A DNA stretch of 64,000 nucleotides from Euclidia mi (GCA_944739405.2 OX123196.2:55032196-55096195), one strand, 5' to 3'; positions 22,325 to 33,758 are shown, numbered from the stretch's first letter. The notes: generated from the sequence alone by a model not told the origin. Numbers and translations are program-made.

Positions 22325-22530
22325 ATTTATTTATTTTATTTCATCATCACCATCATTCAGCCAATTGCTGTCCACTGCTGAACGTAGGCTTCCCACAAAG
22401 AGCGTCAAACATCCCGGTCTTGAACAGCCCGCATCCATCCGCTGCCAACCACCCTCTTCAAATCGTCGGCCCATCGTGCCGCATCGTTTGCCCATACACA
22501 GTCTCCACTCCAACACATGTCTGGTGGTCT
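22325..22530 (-). repeat. LINE 3' coding end (RTE-like)
   Basis: On minus it reads into 'GGQRMDAGCSRPG' then a block ending 'gttcagcagtggacagcaat tggctgaatgatgg' and a (GATG)n tail. This is the C-terminal tail 'RWM-A-D-R--W---CGKPTFSSGQQLAE' in frame-shifted form, common at lepidopteran RTE-like LINE ends. Only about 200 bp remain. Confidence 0.55.
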
Positions 22531-23083
22531 CTGTCGACCGTCTATCCGTCTACAGACATAATAAATAGGGCTGTAAACAAGCAATACAATTGTTAGCGTT
22601 TTTTATATTTCTTGATTTTATTAATAGGTTTATAGGTAATTTGCAATTGGTGGGTTGAGAAGAATCTACCTACTGTATTAATAATTTTTCAAAGTACTAC
22701 TCAAAAACAAGACTATAGGTGACATTATTTTGTTTTCAAAACATTAATAAGTTCCATAAAAGGAATATCATAAATGTACTACTAAACATTTCTTTTTTGT
22801 AACCAATTAAGCACATGTTTTATTTTGGCAATTAATTTAACCACTTTAGCCCCAGCGCAGCGGCTCATATTCGAGCCAGACACTATAACAATAAAATTCT
22901 GTTGTGTCTGCTAATTAGGTACTCGAGTCGCTACGGACCACACTGTAACACATTCTTTTTTACATCACTCTTTGTGCCCATAGCCCTTTGTGGATAGACG
23001 AAATTTGCAATGAGGATATCACCATCATATCAGCCAATACTCAATCATGTTGAACAAATTAAATTTATAACAATGTTACTTAC
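22531..23083. other. No gene seen
   Basis: AT-rich DNA between the LINE end and the THAP exon; it could be intron or 3' flank of that exon. Confidence 0.4.
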
Positions 23084-23261
23084 CAATAAGGTTCGTGATG
23101 GTAAATCATAATCACGCAATGTTACTTTATTTAGAGTCCCGTTGAAACAAGATTCTTCAAAGTGAAGAGAACAAATATGAATTGTTTTTGTTGACATCCT
23201 TAAATTTTCAACACTCATTGTTGCCAGCCAAATTTTCTTTTTTCCTTTGTTGGCAGGCAGC
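23084..23261 (-). CDS. Single exon encoding the C-terminal half of a THAP domain
   Basis: The exon translates to LPANKGKKKIWLATMSVENL, then a segment with 'ICSLHFEESCF' and 'YDLPSRTLL'. The Cys-x2-His pair followed by F, the Trp in KIWL and the basic run fit the second half of a THAP zinc-binding DNA-binding domain (C2CH). The first two Cys should lie in an upstream exon. Splice sites are good: acceptor TTTTTTTACTTTCAAG before GC, donor TTG|GTAAGTAAC at 23083-23078. I did not find partner exons in the window. It may belong to a host THAP gene or to a P-element-type transposase, which also carries this domain. Confidence 0.5.
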
Positions 23262-24668
23262 CTTGAAAGTAAAAAAATCAATAAGTAACCATAATATAAT
23301 ATTATCGATAAATATAAAATATCATACATGCACTACTCTATTCCTATAATAACAGCAAAATAATTTCATGAAGTTTATTGTGGATAATAAAGGCAAAAAG
23401 GGAAATTATGAAGGCGTTACTGTTAATACTCTTCAAAAAATGCAGTATATTTTGTTTATTATCTAAATCCAATGATATTTCAGCTGAAGTTAAGTACTTA
23501 CTGGTGCAAGGCTATATTCGGGATTGATTTCTGCTTCGTTTCATGCCACAACCGATGATATTGCAATTGGGCATCTTGCAATAGAAGGTTTGCACTACCA
23601 CTATCGTGTTAAAACCCAATAACACAGCAAAATTACTCCAAAATTCACAAATTTTATGAATAGCTCATAGCATTTGACAGTTGATATACCCCGATTTGTT
23701 GACAAACAGCAAGCTGATAAAATGGCGACCCGGCCGCATTTAGGTATTTCAATGACGCTAGGAATGAATGGTTGCCATTATAGTAACTGTCAAAAAGCAT
23801 GTTATCCCTTTTCACATATGCAACATGATAATGTTGCATATGTGAAAAGTTAAGTGTAAGTTAAACAGAGATAACAGTATTTTTATGATTTCGGTGTCGA
23901 TATGCCTCATATTTGTATAACTATATTTTCTATAGTCAAACATTTCAGGTCTATATTATTAGTATTGTCACTGATAAAGACCAAGTGAGGTTAGGTGCCG
24001 AAACCCGCACTTCCACAAGACGGCGGCACTGAGCTCTCATCAGTCTCTCCGCGACCACGCTCGGTGCAAGACGAGCGAAACGTCGGCAACATACTAATTA
24101 CTTAAGTTAACTTAAGTTAACGCGGTTAAGACCCGCTAAATTATTTTATATGATATTTAAACAAACAAAAAGTAAATTGAATGTCAAATAAATTTCCTAG
24201 CCTTTCAATTGAAAAACTTGCTTAATTCAACTTGCCGTTACCAAATCCAATACACTTTGCAACTTTTAAAACAATCTTCTAAGTAATTCTCCACATTTTA
24301 AAACACTTTTAGGGTTTCGTAGCACAGTATCACAGTTTCTTTCACAATTTAATTTATAATAAAATAATTTTGGGTATAAAAGTGATCATAATATTTCTAT
24401 TAATAGGAAACACATAAATATCTGACGGCTGACGGCTGACGAGGCGTATTTTATGCAGAAAACTTTTATTATAAATCGTACCTTGTATTACACATAATAA
24501 ACGTTTTCACTTCGATTTCGAACCTCGACTATTTTTCTTTTAAATAAATTACTAGTTTAAAAAACACTAGAAAACACGCTAATTACGTCGACTGCAGACG
24601 GAGGTTGCAAAAAAAACCGATTTCCAAATAAGATTTTATTAAAATAATGAATTACAGAGAAATTTTCC
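23262..24668. other. Non-coding DNA with a ribozyme-like repeat remnant
   Basis: I found no coding sequence. It includes the hairpin at 23808-23849 and a GC-richer block at 23970-24090. That block reads CTGATAAAGACCAAGTGAGG, then GGTGCCGAAACCC, and ends GACGAGCGAAACGTCGG. The order CTGATRA - stem - GAAAC resembles a decayed hammerhead core of the kind carried by Penelope-like terminal repeats. A TTAACTTAAG repeat lies at 24100-24122. Confidence 0.35.
23808..23849. repeat. Perfect hairpin, 19-bp arms, 4-nt loop
   Basis: Arms CTTTTCACATATGCAACAT and its exact reverse complement are separated by GATA. It is one of four such structures in the window with 4-nt spacers. Confidence 0.9.
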
Positions 24669-24936
24669 AAGTCTAATTATTACTACTAAAAGAGATGTCT
24701 ATTGGTCAATGTTAGAACCAAAAGTGCCATAGATATTCCTATAATTAATTTACATTAACAACGGAAATGATTGCGAAATCTAACTAGAATGATCGACAAT
24801 GACGTCTATGCTGAATTGGCGCCTCGTGTCTTCGTGCTGTTGCAATACGCAGTTAACGATGTCGCGTAGTCAGCAATCTGCCTATTACACCGTAGTGGTA
24901 TAGTCAGTGATCTGCCTGCTACACCGTAGCGTAACA
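24669..24936 (-). repeat. Errantivirus 3' LTR
   Basis: This is the 268-bp LTR on the env side. On minus it begins TGTTACGCTACGGTGTAGCA and ends TAATAATTAGACTT. It matches 31565-31832 in length and at about 96% of positions. The polypurine tract abuts its start. Confidence 0.9.
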
Positions 24937-26734
24937 CCTCCCCCCGTATTTGTCAGCAGCCGTTGAAAATGTTGCTGTGATGCTGCTGGGAATAATCTTC
25001 ATTTCAGAGGGATGAATGCGACCTTCCGATTCCATTTCATGGGTTTGGTGTTCTTCATTAGCTCCTGAAGGATTGGATGTCATCCCTGTCCTTTTCAGTT
25101 GACGCCGTTTCCATACGAGTACAATACTTAGTGCAGTTGCACCGAATAGTATCAGGTAGATAGGTATCGTAGTGTGATAGATACTCCAACTTTCAACCTG
25201 TGTAAGCTTGACTGGTGATTGCAGGGAGATTTTCCTGTAGCTGTCATGAAGGTTTTCAAGGTTGACGGAGTTTAGCCTGATTGATGTTTCTTCTAAGTCA
25301 GATTGAGGTGAAGATGGTTGTAGAATTTTCAGAGCATTGCCTTTGATGCGGTTATCAGTATTAGTAACTGTAAACTTTGGAGTTCTTATGAAGCAATTGT
25401 GCGGTATTACAGCGAGATAACTACCATGGAGAATTCGGTATTGATCTTGGCCACAAGAGATTTGAACTTTTGTAGGCTTTGGGAAGCTGAGTGTGTAATG
25501 TTTTTCGTCCAATTGTTCCAGCGCTTCTGAGGTTAAGACGATTGATGTTAGTTTGCAAGAATCTACTTGCTGTTCTGTAATGAGCTGTTGGATGCAGTGC
25601 GGTGTGGTTCGTAGCCCATTGTTGAGATACCATGAATTAAACTTCGGGCATTCAGCCTCCATGTACAAAGAATATGTTCCATGAATTGCTATAAAGGGTA
25701 GACTGGGTATAAGGGCCAGGTTATCTTTGTTAGGTACAACGGATAATTTATATAAGGTGAAAGTTTCGGGAGTGGCAATGGGAATGTTTATAACTATTAC
25801 TATTTTCCTGTTGTTATAGTAAGAACCTAACTTTAAAATATTATAGTATTCTCTAAGCTCAACTTTTATAATCTGGTTGGCAGAATACAACGTTTTGATT
25901 TTATTTAACATTTCCTTAAGATTACCTAAACTTATCATAGAATGCATTGAGCTCAATGCTCGAATAAAGGCTAACATATATTCTATTTTATGTAACTCCT
26001 CAAAGAGAGTATCTATGTTATCATTTAAAATTAATAAGTACTGTGCCAAGTGTGCATAACCGACAAAATCCCTTGTATAATTTCTTATAGTTTAAGTTAA
26101 TGTGTTACTTAAACTTTTCTGATTTTCAACTATTTTATTTAATATTTCAGTATATTTAAACATCCATTGCTTACTTAAACTTATGTGATCGTTAAATTCT
26201 GTCTCTAATTTACTATCGTTTTCCTGTAACATTCGTAGAGCTTTATCATATTTAATAGCGTCGGTATAATCTAGGTTGCCTGAAATACTTTTGATTACAG
26301 AACCTAAACCATCAATGAGTCCACGCCTACTACGGCTTGGTTTAAAACTGTCCATCAATAAAGACGTTTCATCTAGCTTATTTCTAAGATAACTCATGTG
26401 CGGTTCAAATACCACTAAGGTTATTAACTTGAGGTTTAAATTCATCTAATTGAGATTTTACTAAGTCAATTTTAGTCTGAATATCGTCTAAATCTATGTC
26501 AAGCAGAAATGAATGGTAATGGGATATTAATTTTGTCCGTCCTAGCTTAAAAGGGAGAAGTCCTGGTCCGTCTTCCAATGATTCAAGTAATACGTCCTCC
26601 GCGTAGGTTAGATGGATCAGTAGCATCAGAGGTATCCTGTCACAATGGTTGGTTGTTAGGTTTATTCTTAAGTCGTGATTTGGCAACAGGACCACGTTTC
26701 TTTTTAGTGTAAATGTGGATCGGCAGTTCTGCAA
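24919..26734 (-). pseudogene. Errantivirus envelope glycoprotein, broken
   Basis: Its start overlaps the end of pol. The N-terminal part (26734-26405) contains a hydrophobic signal-like segment (IPLMLLIHLTYA). After a frameshift in the 26405-26445 overlap, the next part has a furin-type site (RSRR) followed by a Gly-rich hydrophobic stretch. That matches the fusion-peptide region shared by errantivirus Env and baculovirus F-type proteins. An in-frame TAA at 26092-26094 breaks the ectodomain. The remainder carries scattered Cys residues, a membrane anchor near the C-terminus (IYLILFGATALSIVLVW) and a short basic tail. The frame runs through the polypurine tract into the LTR before its stop. 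With one frameshift and one stop it cannot make a full protein. Confidence 0.85.
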
Positions 26735-29700
26735 GAACAGTGTCCTGAGTATATCGAGGTGCGAGCTTTTGCCTGTTTAGATTTTTGATAAAAACTTGTA
26801 GATTCAGTTCATACTCCTTTTCAGGGTCGCGATCTTTATTCCGGTTCTCAATTAATGTTGTTCGATTATGTAAAGACGGTTCGTTAATAACTTCATATAA
26901 TTTTATCATTTTCTGGCGATGGTCTTGTACGTATTGTTGAAGCAAATGGGATGATAAATCTATGTCTAAGGGGTCTCGTGGATCTGTGTGTCCAGTTATT
27001 ACTTCGATAGGCCTACATTTAGTAAAACTATGTATTGTATTGTTATATGCCAATATAGCGTAAGTCATCAAATTAACTACGGGTTCACTTGATTTTTTCA
27101 ATTTTAAAATGCGAAGATGTTCTAATAAGGTTGAGTGTAATCGTTCAAGCATAACGTTGTCGTTCGGTGTATGGGCGAGGGTCTTATGGTGATGGATCTT
27201 ATGAACTCTAGTAAACTCTAAGAATAACTGATTTGACAATTCAGGCCCATTGTCGGTGACTATTGATAAGGGGACACCGTGATGACTGCAAAATGTTAGA
27301 AAGGCTTGCACTACACTAACTGCAGTACCATCTGTAAGATGATACGCTTGGGCATACTTCGAGAATGCATCTATGATGGTAAGATATTTCTCGTTCTGAG
27401 CGGTGAATAAATCTAGATGTACTACACTAAATGGCTTGCTAGGTGGAGGAACAACACAGAATCTCTGTTTAACTGGGTTTCGGTCGTATTTAGCCTGTCC
27501 ACAAATTGTACACTCATTTATGTATTTTACTATGTGTTCTTTCATTTTAGGCCAGTAATACTTATGAGATAACGCGAGGTGACATTCATTAATACCGCGA
27601 TGGTTCGTCTTTCCCTCGTGATACTTTTGAATGATCTCTTGCTGGCGTAGATATTCTTTAACGTTCTCTAATTCGGTTTTAGCTAAAATTAAATTCATTG
27701 CGGAACTTTTAAATGTACTCTGTATGATAGGTATGATTCTGTACATGGCTAAGGGTGGATGTATAATAGGGCCAGTTTTAACCTTGGCGTTCGCGTTTAT
27801 AACGTCTTCTTCTAGGTTAGAGTCTGATACTTGTATTGATGTATGAGTGTGAGTTTCGAAGGGTTTAGAGACTGTAGGACGCTTCTTTATGTCATTAACA
27901 ACTGTGAGACATATCTGACGGCTAAATTTATTGAGAGTTTCATCTGTGATTGGTATTTCTAAAATAGGATTCTCTGCACTAGTGTGAGCTGTGAGTGTAG
28001 TGGAGTCAGTGACGGATGGGGCTTTTTGGGACGTGTTAACTACAACGTAACCTATCTCCTCGTCGTTAATTTCAACGCGAGATAGTGCGTCGGCATTTGT
28101 ATTACTTTTACCTTGCTTGTATACGACTGTAAAATTATATTCACTTAATTTTAATCTCTAACGTGTCAATCTTGAGTTAGGCTCCTTTAGATTCATAACC
28201 CATTGAAGAGGTAAACCTCTTCGATCTGTTACTATTTTAAATTTGCGTCCAAATAGGTAAGGCCGAAAATATTTGGTCGCCCATACTATAGTCAATAATT
28301 CTTACTCTATTGTACTATAGTTCATTTCACTAGTATTAAGAGTTCTAGAGGCATATGCTATTGGCTTGTCCAATCTCTTTGTCCCTTGAGATAATATAGC
28401 GCCTATTGCTACGTTCGATGCGTCAGTGGTGAGTATGAAATCTTTTGTGAAATCTGGATATTGCAGTATTGGGTCGTTGGTGAGTAATGTTTTACACTTA
28501 GAAAAACAATTAACGTAATTTGGATCATTCAATGAAATCTTTGAACCTTTTTTCAAGCATTGTGTCATGGGTTTTGTGATTTTCGCAGTCTGGTATGAAT
28601 TTCCTATAATAACCTAAAAGACCTAAGAAGCGTTTTATTTCTGTTGCAGTTTTAGGAATCTGGAATTTTTGTATTGCAGCAATCTTATCAGGGTTTGGTT
28701 TTATTCCATCTTTACTTATTATATGTCCTAGGTGCGATCTCGAGTTTTAAAAATTCCGATTTATCCATCTGGATTTTAAAGTTGGACTCGCGGAGTTTTT
28801 GGAATACTTTTTCTAAATTTATGATGTGTTCTTGTAATGATGTGCTAAATACGATGATATCATCCAGGTAGACCAGGCATATGGTGTTCTGGAGGTCCTT
28901 AAGGACACTATCCATCACCCTTTGAAAGGTAGATGGAGAATTTTTAAGTCCCATTGGCATGCGCATAAATTCAAAATGTCCATGCTCTACGCTAAATGCC
29001 GTTTTGGGAATATCGCTGGGATTCATCTCGACTTGATAAAACCCACTTGCAAGGTCAAGGGTGGTGAAATAGTTAGAGTTTCCAAGTTTATCTAACACGT
29101 CATTGATGTTCGGGATTGGATATTTATCATCTAAAGTTTTTTCGTTTAGTTTCCTGAAGTCTACGACAGTGCGCCACTTAATCTTTCCTGATGCATCAGC
29201 TTTCTTGGGAACAACCCAGATTGGGCTACTCCAAGCAGATTCTGAAGGGCGAATTATTCCTTGCTCTAGCATTTTGGCTGTCTGGTCCCTAACTTCTTGC
29301 CTATGTACAAATGGATATCTATAAGTTTTGGTGTAAACTGGTATCTCATCTGTCGTGCGGATGCTGTGTTTTATTCTATTCGTAAAGGTAAGTGGTTCTC
29401 CTTCAATGTAAAATACGTCAGCATACTGGGATACTAATTTTGCTAAGTTAATACGCTCTTTGGGATTTAAATGATCCGTGCGCAGGCGAGATAGAACTTG
29501 TTTTACGCTAGACGGAGATATGAGTTGCGTACACATGCACTCGATATTAAAGATTTCTGCACTAACGGGTTTGTCCATGGAGAAAATTATATCATTCGGC
29601 GTCGGGTTATAAATTTCTATATAAGCTCGGTTATTATGAACACTAGTTACATACATATTAATACGGCAGTTTGATATAAATTGCTGGGAATCGAACGCAT

Positions 29701-30157
29701 CACCGTCATGAAAGTTAACAGGCATTCTAACAATTTTAGATGAATTTGCAGGAATAATGTCTTCATAAAGATTACAGTTACGGGAGTTATACATAGCTAT
29801 GGGATTCACTGCATTTTTCGTTACTAATTTATTGTTCTTTAAATCAATATTGGACTCCCATTTATTTAATAAATCAAGACCGATCAAACCATCAAAATAT
29901 TCGTGAAATTTATAAATGTAAAAGGTTACGTCATTACGATCATTGATTTCCTGAAAACAAGGTAAGTTAATAGAGTAATCATTTCGTGTAGTAGCATGCA
30001 CATTGGTAACCTCAAAGGGATCGTAATTTCAAGGTAAATGCGGATTATATTTTGCTACAGCTTCAGGGCTAATGAAAGATTGGTTTGCACCAGTATCTAT
30101 AAGAAGTTTCAGCGGGGGTAAGTACAGGTAAGTACCGCTGAGTTTGTAAATTAATTT
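26640..30157 (-). pseudogene. Errantivirus pol: protease, RT, RNase H, integrase, broken
   Basis: In minus order: the aspartic protease active site LLIDTGANQSF (DTGA at 30086-30097), then a TGA at 30029-30031. RT follows with 'KTYRYPFVHRQEV', WSSPIWVVPKK, WRTVVDFRKLN and the catalytic CLVYLDDIIVFS. A frameshift at about 28735 leads into RNase H (FILTTDASNVAIGAILSQ; IAYASRTLN), which has TAA at 28302-28304 and TAG at 28158-28160. Integrase (27746-26640) has a CTIC zinc-binding pair and Asp residues in VVHLDLF and IVTDNGPE plus Glu in VMLERLH, so the D,D-35-E triad is visible. The RT box and integrase triad survive; the reading frame does not. Confidence 0.88.
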
Positions 30158-31473
30158 CTATTTTAATTCGCTTAATTTCGGGCCTATCTGAATTTTTTTA
30201 CTGTCACAAGATGAATCTTCCTCAGAAGGAGCTTCGCCGGATGCTGAAAAGTACATTTCTGGGTAAGTAGTAGTCATGTGCTGTGTCATGTCATCGTTTT
30301 CACCCGTGTATTCAGTCTGGTCGTAATAGTCATAAGCATAGTTGTCAGGGTAGGCTTCATAGTAAGGTTCGTAATAGTAACTACTGTCATAGCACTCATT
30401 GAAGTCCATCTCCCTAGATTTGAGATAATTGGTTGGTGGTGGGTTTCCAAATTTAGACCAATCGTGCCCGCGTATTGGCATTGGTTTAGGAACGAAATGA
30501 GATACGCCGCTCATTGGCTTGGGTGTATCATTCGTATTATTAATTCTAGGTGGGGCATTCTAAATGTATTATTCTGAGGGTTGGCATTAAAAGCACTTTG
30601 AGGGTTGTAATTTGGTGGTCGCACATTGAACATTTGGTGAGTACGAGATGGACCTCGGTACTGTAAAGTTTGAGGTGACGAGTTAAAATTTGGTCTCCAA
30701 ATTTGTGGAGGGCGAACTGGCATCATCATCATGTTATGGTTAGAACGTGAGGGCCCTGGCATGTTAAACGCGTATGATTTTTGAAGCGGTGAATTATTGA
30801 ATGAAGCTGAGGGCGTATTAACTAATGGTTTAAAAGAATGAGCTGAATGTTTCTTTTCAGATACGTTAAAGGTTTCATTCCGTTGCTGGAGATATAAAGT
30901 ATTAAACTCTTCCTGTACATATTCTAGCGCCTTTTCTATAGTATCTGGGCGCATGAACCTAATGCGTGAACCTAACGGGTCCTTACGTCCGCGTACGTAT
31001 CCTTGTAGGGTCAGTTTTTTATAAAGGTCACGTTTAGAGTCGATAGTCGTTTGTACTGTCTCATGTAAGGTCACATAGGTCATAATAGTGCTAAACAAAT
31101 TCTGGCACTACTCATAATATTCCTGAGGTGAATTTAAACCCTGTGTTAACAATGCCAAATCCTTATAAAGTGAGGTTTCATCGCGCTGATCTGCAAAATT
31201 ATTGACCAAAGCACTACGTATACCACTCCAATTTTCCTGGATTCCATTTGAGTTAATTAATCGCGCCGCGGGACCAGTGATTTTGTTTAAAATTCCGTTA
31301 ATCAAATTTAAATTTGTAAGTTCGTAACCAGGCAATGTATTAACATACTGTATGACCAGTTGATCGCAAAGCTTAATAAATCTTGTTAAGACATTCGGGT
31401 TCCCGTCAAATTCCGGGACAATGCGTAAAGCCTTGTAGATTTCATCTATTGAAGGCGTTGTAGGTACTGCCAT
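30158..31473 (-). pseudogene. Errantivirus gag and gag-pol junction, broken
   Basis: Gag starts at ATG 31473 (MAVPTTPSIDEIYKALR), 91 bp inside the 5' LTR. It has the helical capsid-like pattern 'EFDGNPNVLTRFIKLCDQLV' and no zinc knuckle, as usual for errantiviruses. A single TAG at 31105-31107 interrupts it, and the same frame then continues to 30511 with a Pro/Asn/Met-rich C-terminus. From about 30563 a second frame, shifted by -1, opens and runs as a Tyr/Asp/Glu-rich segment to a TAG at 30158-30160. That second frame is the same one used by pol. This fits a -1 gag-pol frameshift overlap, but I see no canonical slippery heptamer, so an ordinary indel is possible. Confidence 0.75.
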
Positions 31474-31564
31474 TTCGTCAGAAAAGATAAATCCGAATCA
31501 CTAATATCTCTATTTAAATCTAATTGATCAAATCTAGAATTTCTTAACCTAGGATTCGTCTATT

Positions 31565-31832
31565 AAGTCTAATTATTACAACTAAAAGAGATGTCTATTG
31601 GTCAATGTTAGAACCAAAAGTGCCAAAGGTATTCCTATAATTAAATTACATTAACAACGGAAATGATTGCGAAATCTAACTAGAATGATCGACAATGACG
31701 TCGATGCTGAATCGGCGCCTCGTGTCTTCGTGCTGTTGCAATACGCAGTTAACGATGTCGCGTAGTCAGCAATCTGCCTATTACTCCGTAGTGGTATAGT
31801 CAGCGATCCGCCTGCTACACCGTAGCGTAACA
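31565..31832 (-). repeat. Errantivirus 5' LTR
   Basis: This 268-bp LTR lies upstream of gag on minus and is the same length as the 3' LTR. Promoter and polyadenylation signals for the element would lie here; no strong TATA box is evident. Confidence 0.9.
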
Positions 31833-32210
31833 CGCTTTTATAAATGCACGTAAAAACAAAAAATAAATTATGGATCGTTCAAGTTGTTTCTATTTCTGGG
31901 CTGAAGTGTAAACTATGTGCTTTTAATTATAATATTTGATTGTAAAAGCGTGGGGCGCTGGAACAGGAAAGACTTTAATGTCAACAAATACTAATACTAC
32001 CTTCCTGGCGGAAGTTGCATGAGGTCGCACAAGAGCATAGCGTTTATGCCGTCAAAGGGTTACCAAAGGGAACCAAAGATATCTCGTCCACGAACAAGAA
32101 CTCTACATTTTGCCACTGTTGACGCTTTACCCTTATGTACTTAATTTCCTGAAAGAAGAGGCGTTAAAAATGTCGGTGAATGTCGTCTTTCTCATAAGTC
32201 AAAAGCGTAT
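31833..32210. other. No gene seen
   Basis: DNA flanking the errantivirus insertion; no recognisable feature. Confidence 0.4.
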
Positions 32211-32532
32211 TAAAAACATAGTTATTTTGAAATCACAGACAGACACTTCAATTTTATTTATATGTATAGATGAGTGGAAGAAGAAAACAGCGCCACCTGC
32301 CGGGTCAAATTGTGGCCTAAAAAGTCCTCAACCTTCCAGTGAAAGTCTCATTTGAATCGGTTCAGTCATTCCAGAGATTACCCCGGATAAACAGAAAGTC
32401 AGACAGACAGACATAAACGTTTAAAAGGGTTGTTTTGGACTTAGAATTGTGTAACTAACTATATGTACTTGAAAAAAACATAGTTATTTTTAAATCACAG
32501 ACACACACTTAAATTTTATTTATATGTATAGA
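32211..32532 (+). repeat. RTE-type fragment between two 60-bp direct repeats
   Basis: A ~60-bp sequence starting AAAAACATAGTTATTT and ending ATATGTATAGAT occurs at 32211-32270 and again at 32475-32532 with a few differences. The ~200 bp between them reads as an RTE 3' end: GCCACCTGCCGGGTCAAATT, 'aatcggttcagtcattccag' and AGTCAGACAGACAGACA. This suggests two successive truncated insertions of the same family at one site. Confidence 0.6.
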
Positions 32533-32534
32533 TA

Positions 32535-32778
32535 TAACCTTAAAACCTGATCGTGTTCCAAGTCCATTACATGGCCTTTCTCACAAGTGCAAACACGACT
32601 ATGATATGATATTCCATCATGTAATGCCAGTGCCTATCTTCCGGCTTCGTCATCAGACTTTGAAACCTCATCGTGGTCAAAGTTCATTACAAGACTTTTC
32701 TAAGAAATCCAAAACAGCTATGATACGATTTTCTATCATGAAGTTCCAGTTCATGTCTTCCGGCTCCATCATCAGATC
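32535..32778. repeat. Two-copy tandem repeat, ~120-bp period
   Basis: Copies at about 32535-32655 and 32656-32778 share 'aaacctgatcgtg', CATGATGxTATCATxATG-like centres and the end 'cttccggctccatcatcaga' at roughly 75-80% identity. It is a known style of lepidopteran dispersed repeat; the family is unassigned. Confidence 0.65.
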
Positions 32779-33530
32779 AGTTTAACAGTACCATATTATT
32801 GAATTGTCATCAGAACTACATACAGCTGCCAATTTTCATTACGCTACGACGCTTGGAAGATGGTTAAATTAGTTAGCTTAGATTCCATTACATAGTTAGT
32901 TACATACACGACGACCTAATAAAAGCGTGTTAACAAGTAGCTTAGCTTGATTTCTTGTTATACTTAAGTAGTTTCATGACACGAAAACAAAAAGAAACTG
33001 TACATTTCATACCATAATATAATACCGACTAGCTGCTAAACGACCTCTCCGAGGCACGGAATGTTTTGACTTTCTATGCCAGATCAAATTAATGTCTGTT
33101 AATCAGATTGATGATGACTGATGTCTAAAGTTTTCGCGAATCGATAAATGCGTGTATTGTCGCCACTTGCAATATTTTTTCTACTTTAAATATAATAACA
33201 ACTTTCTAAACTGTACATAGCTATGATAAGCTATGTATAGTTGCTGGTTGTTATATGCTTTGAGTAACCTATTACACAATGAACAATCAGCTCAGTACAA
33301 TCCTGCCTTAGCAAAGAATGCTCTACAACAAAAGAAAACATTGCTTAAGACTCCCAAGTTTTCTAGTTACGGCGTTAAGCCTTCTTGTAGAAAACGGAGA
33401 GCTGGTCGAACAATTAAAGATAGACTTGAGGAATAAAACATCTAATAAAAAACCACAGTCACTACAATGCTTAGTATTCGAAGTTTGTTTTTAAAGCTAT
33501 AACCCAGGCTCTTGTATATTATCCAACAAA
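32779..33530. other. No gene seen
   Basis: A 67-aa plus frame (33233-33436) has a basic C-terminus but no recognisable domain, promoter or splice context. Confidence 0.4.
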
Positions 33531-33534
33531 ATAT

Positions 33535-33630
33535 ACTCCCAGTCGTGTTATGTCTCCCTCCCGTGTGGACATCGAACTCGTAACTCTCAGCATTGTTAAA
33601 GGACCTCGCCATTTGTCGCTTGCTAATATG
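33535..33630 (-). repeat. tRNA-like SINE head, degraded
   Basis: On minus the segment has GAGTTACGAGTTCGATGTCC, a diverged B box, with a tRNA-like spacing to GGCGAGGTCC upstream. It is too short and diverged to assign. Confidence 0.3.
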
Positions 33631-33758
33631 CGTGCACTCAAAACTTGGGTTACGGTTGTGATGACCATGATGTTTGGGGGTGTGCAAGTGGTTCTGATCT
33701 CTATACCATAAACAGGTGGCCCTATGCACTTTTTTGCCAAGCCGACCAGCATTATTCT

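Larger units (their letters stand above)
24669..31832 (-). mobile_element. Errantivirus (env-bearing gypsy LTR retrotransposon), decayed
   Basis: The element is 7.16 kb with two 268-bp LTRs. Between them on minus lie gag, then protease, RT, RNase H and integrase, then env: the order of insect errantiviruses (Metaviridae). The LTRs start TGTTACG on minus. A GGGGGGAGG polypurine tract (24937-24945) directly precedes the 3' LTR. The LTRs differ at about ten positions, so roughly 96% identical. I see no target duplication: the flanks are TTCC and CGCT. Multiple stops and frameshifts in every gene show that this copy cannot be expressed as intact protein. Confidence 0.9.

Noticed and set aside
24001..24090. 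Intact hammerhead ribozyme on minus using CTGATGAG at 24036-24043
   Set aside because: CTGATGAG is on minus while the CGAAAC pieces are on plus, so they cannot belong to one core. Only a decayed plus-strand version remains as a weak finding.
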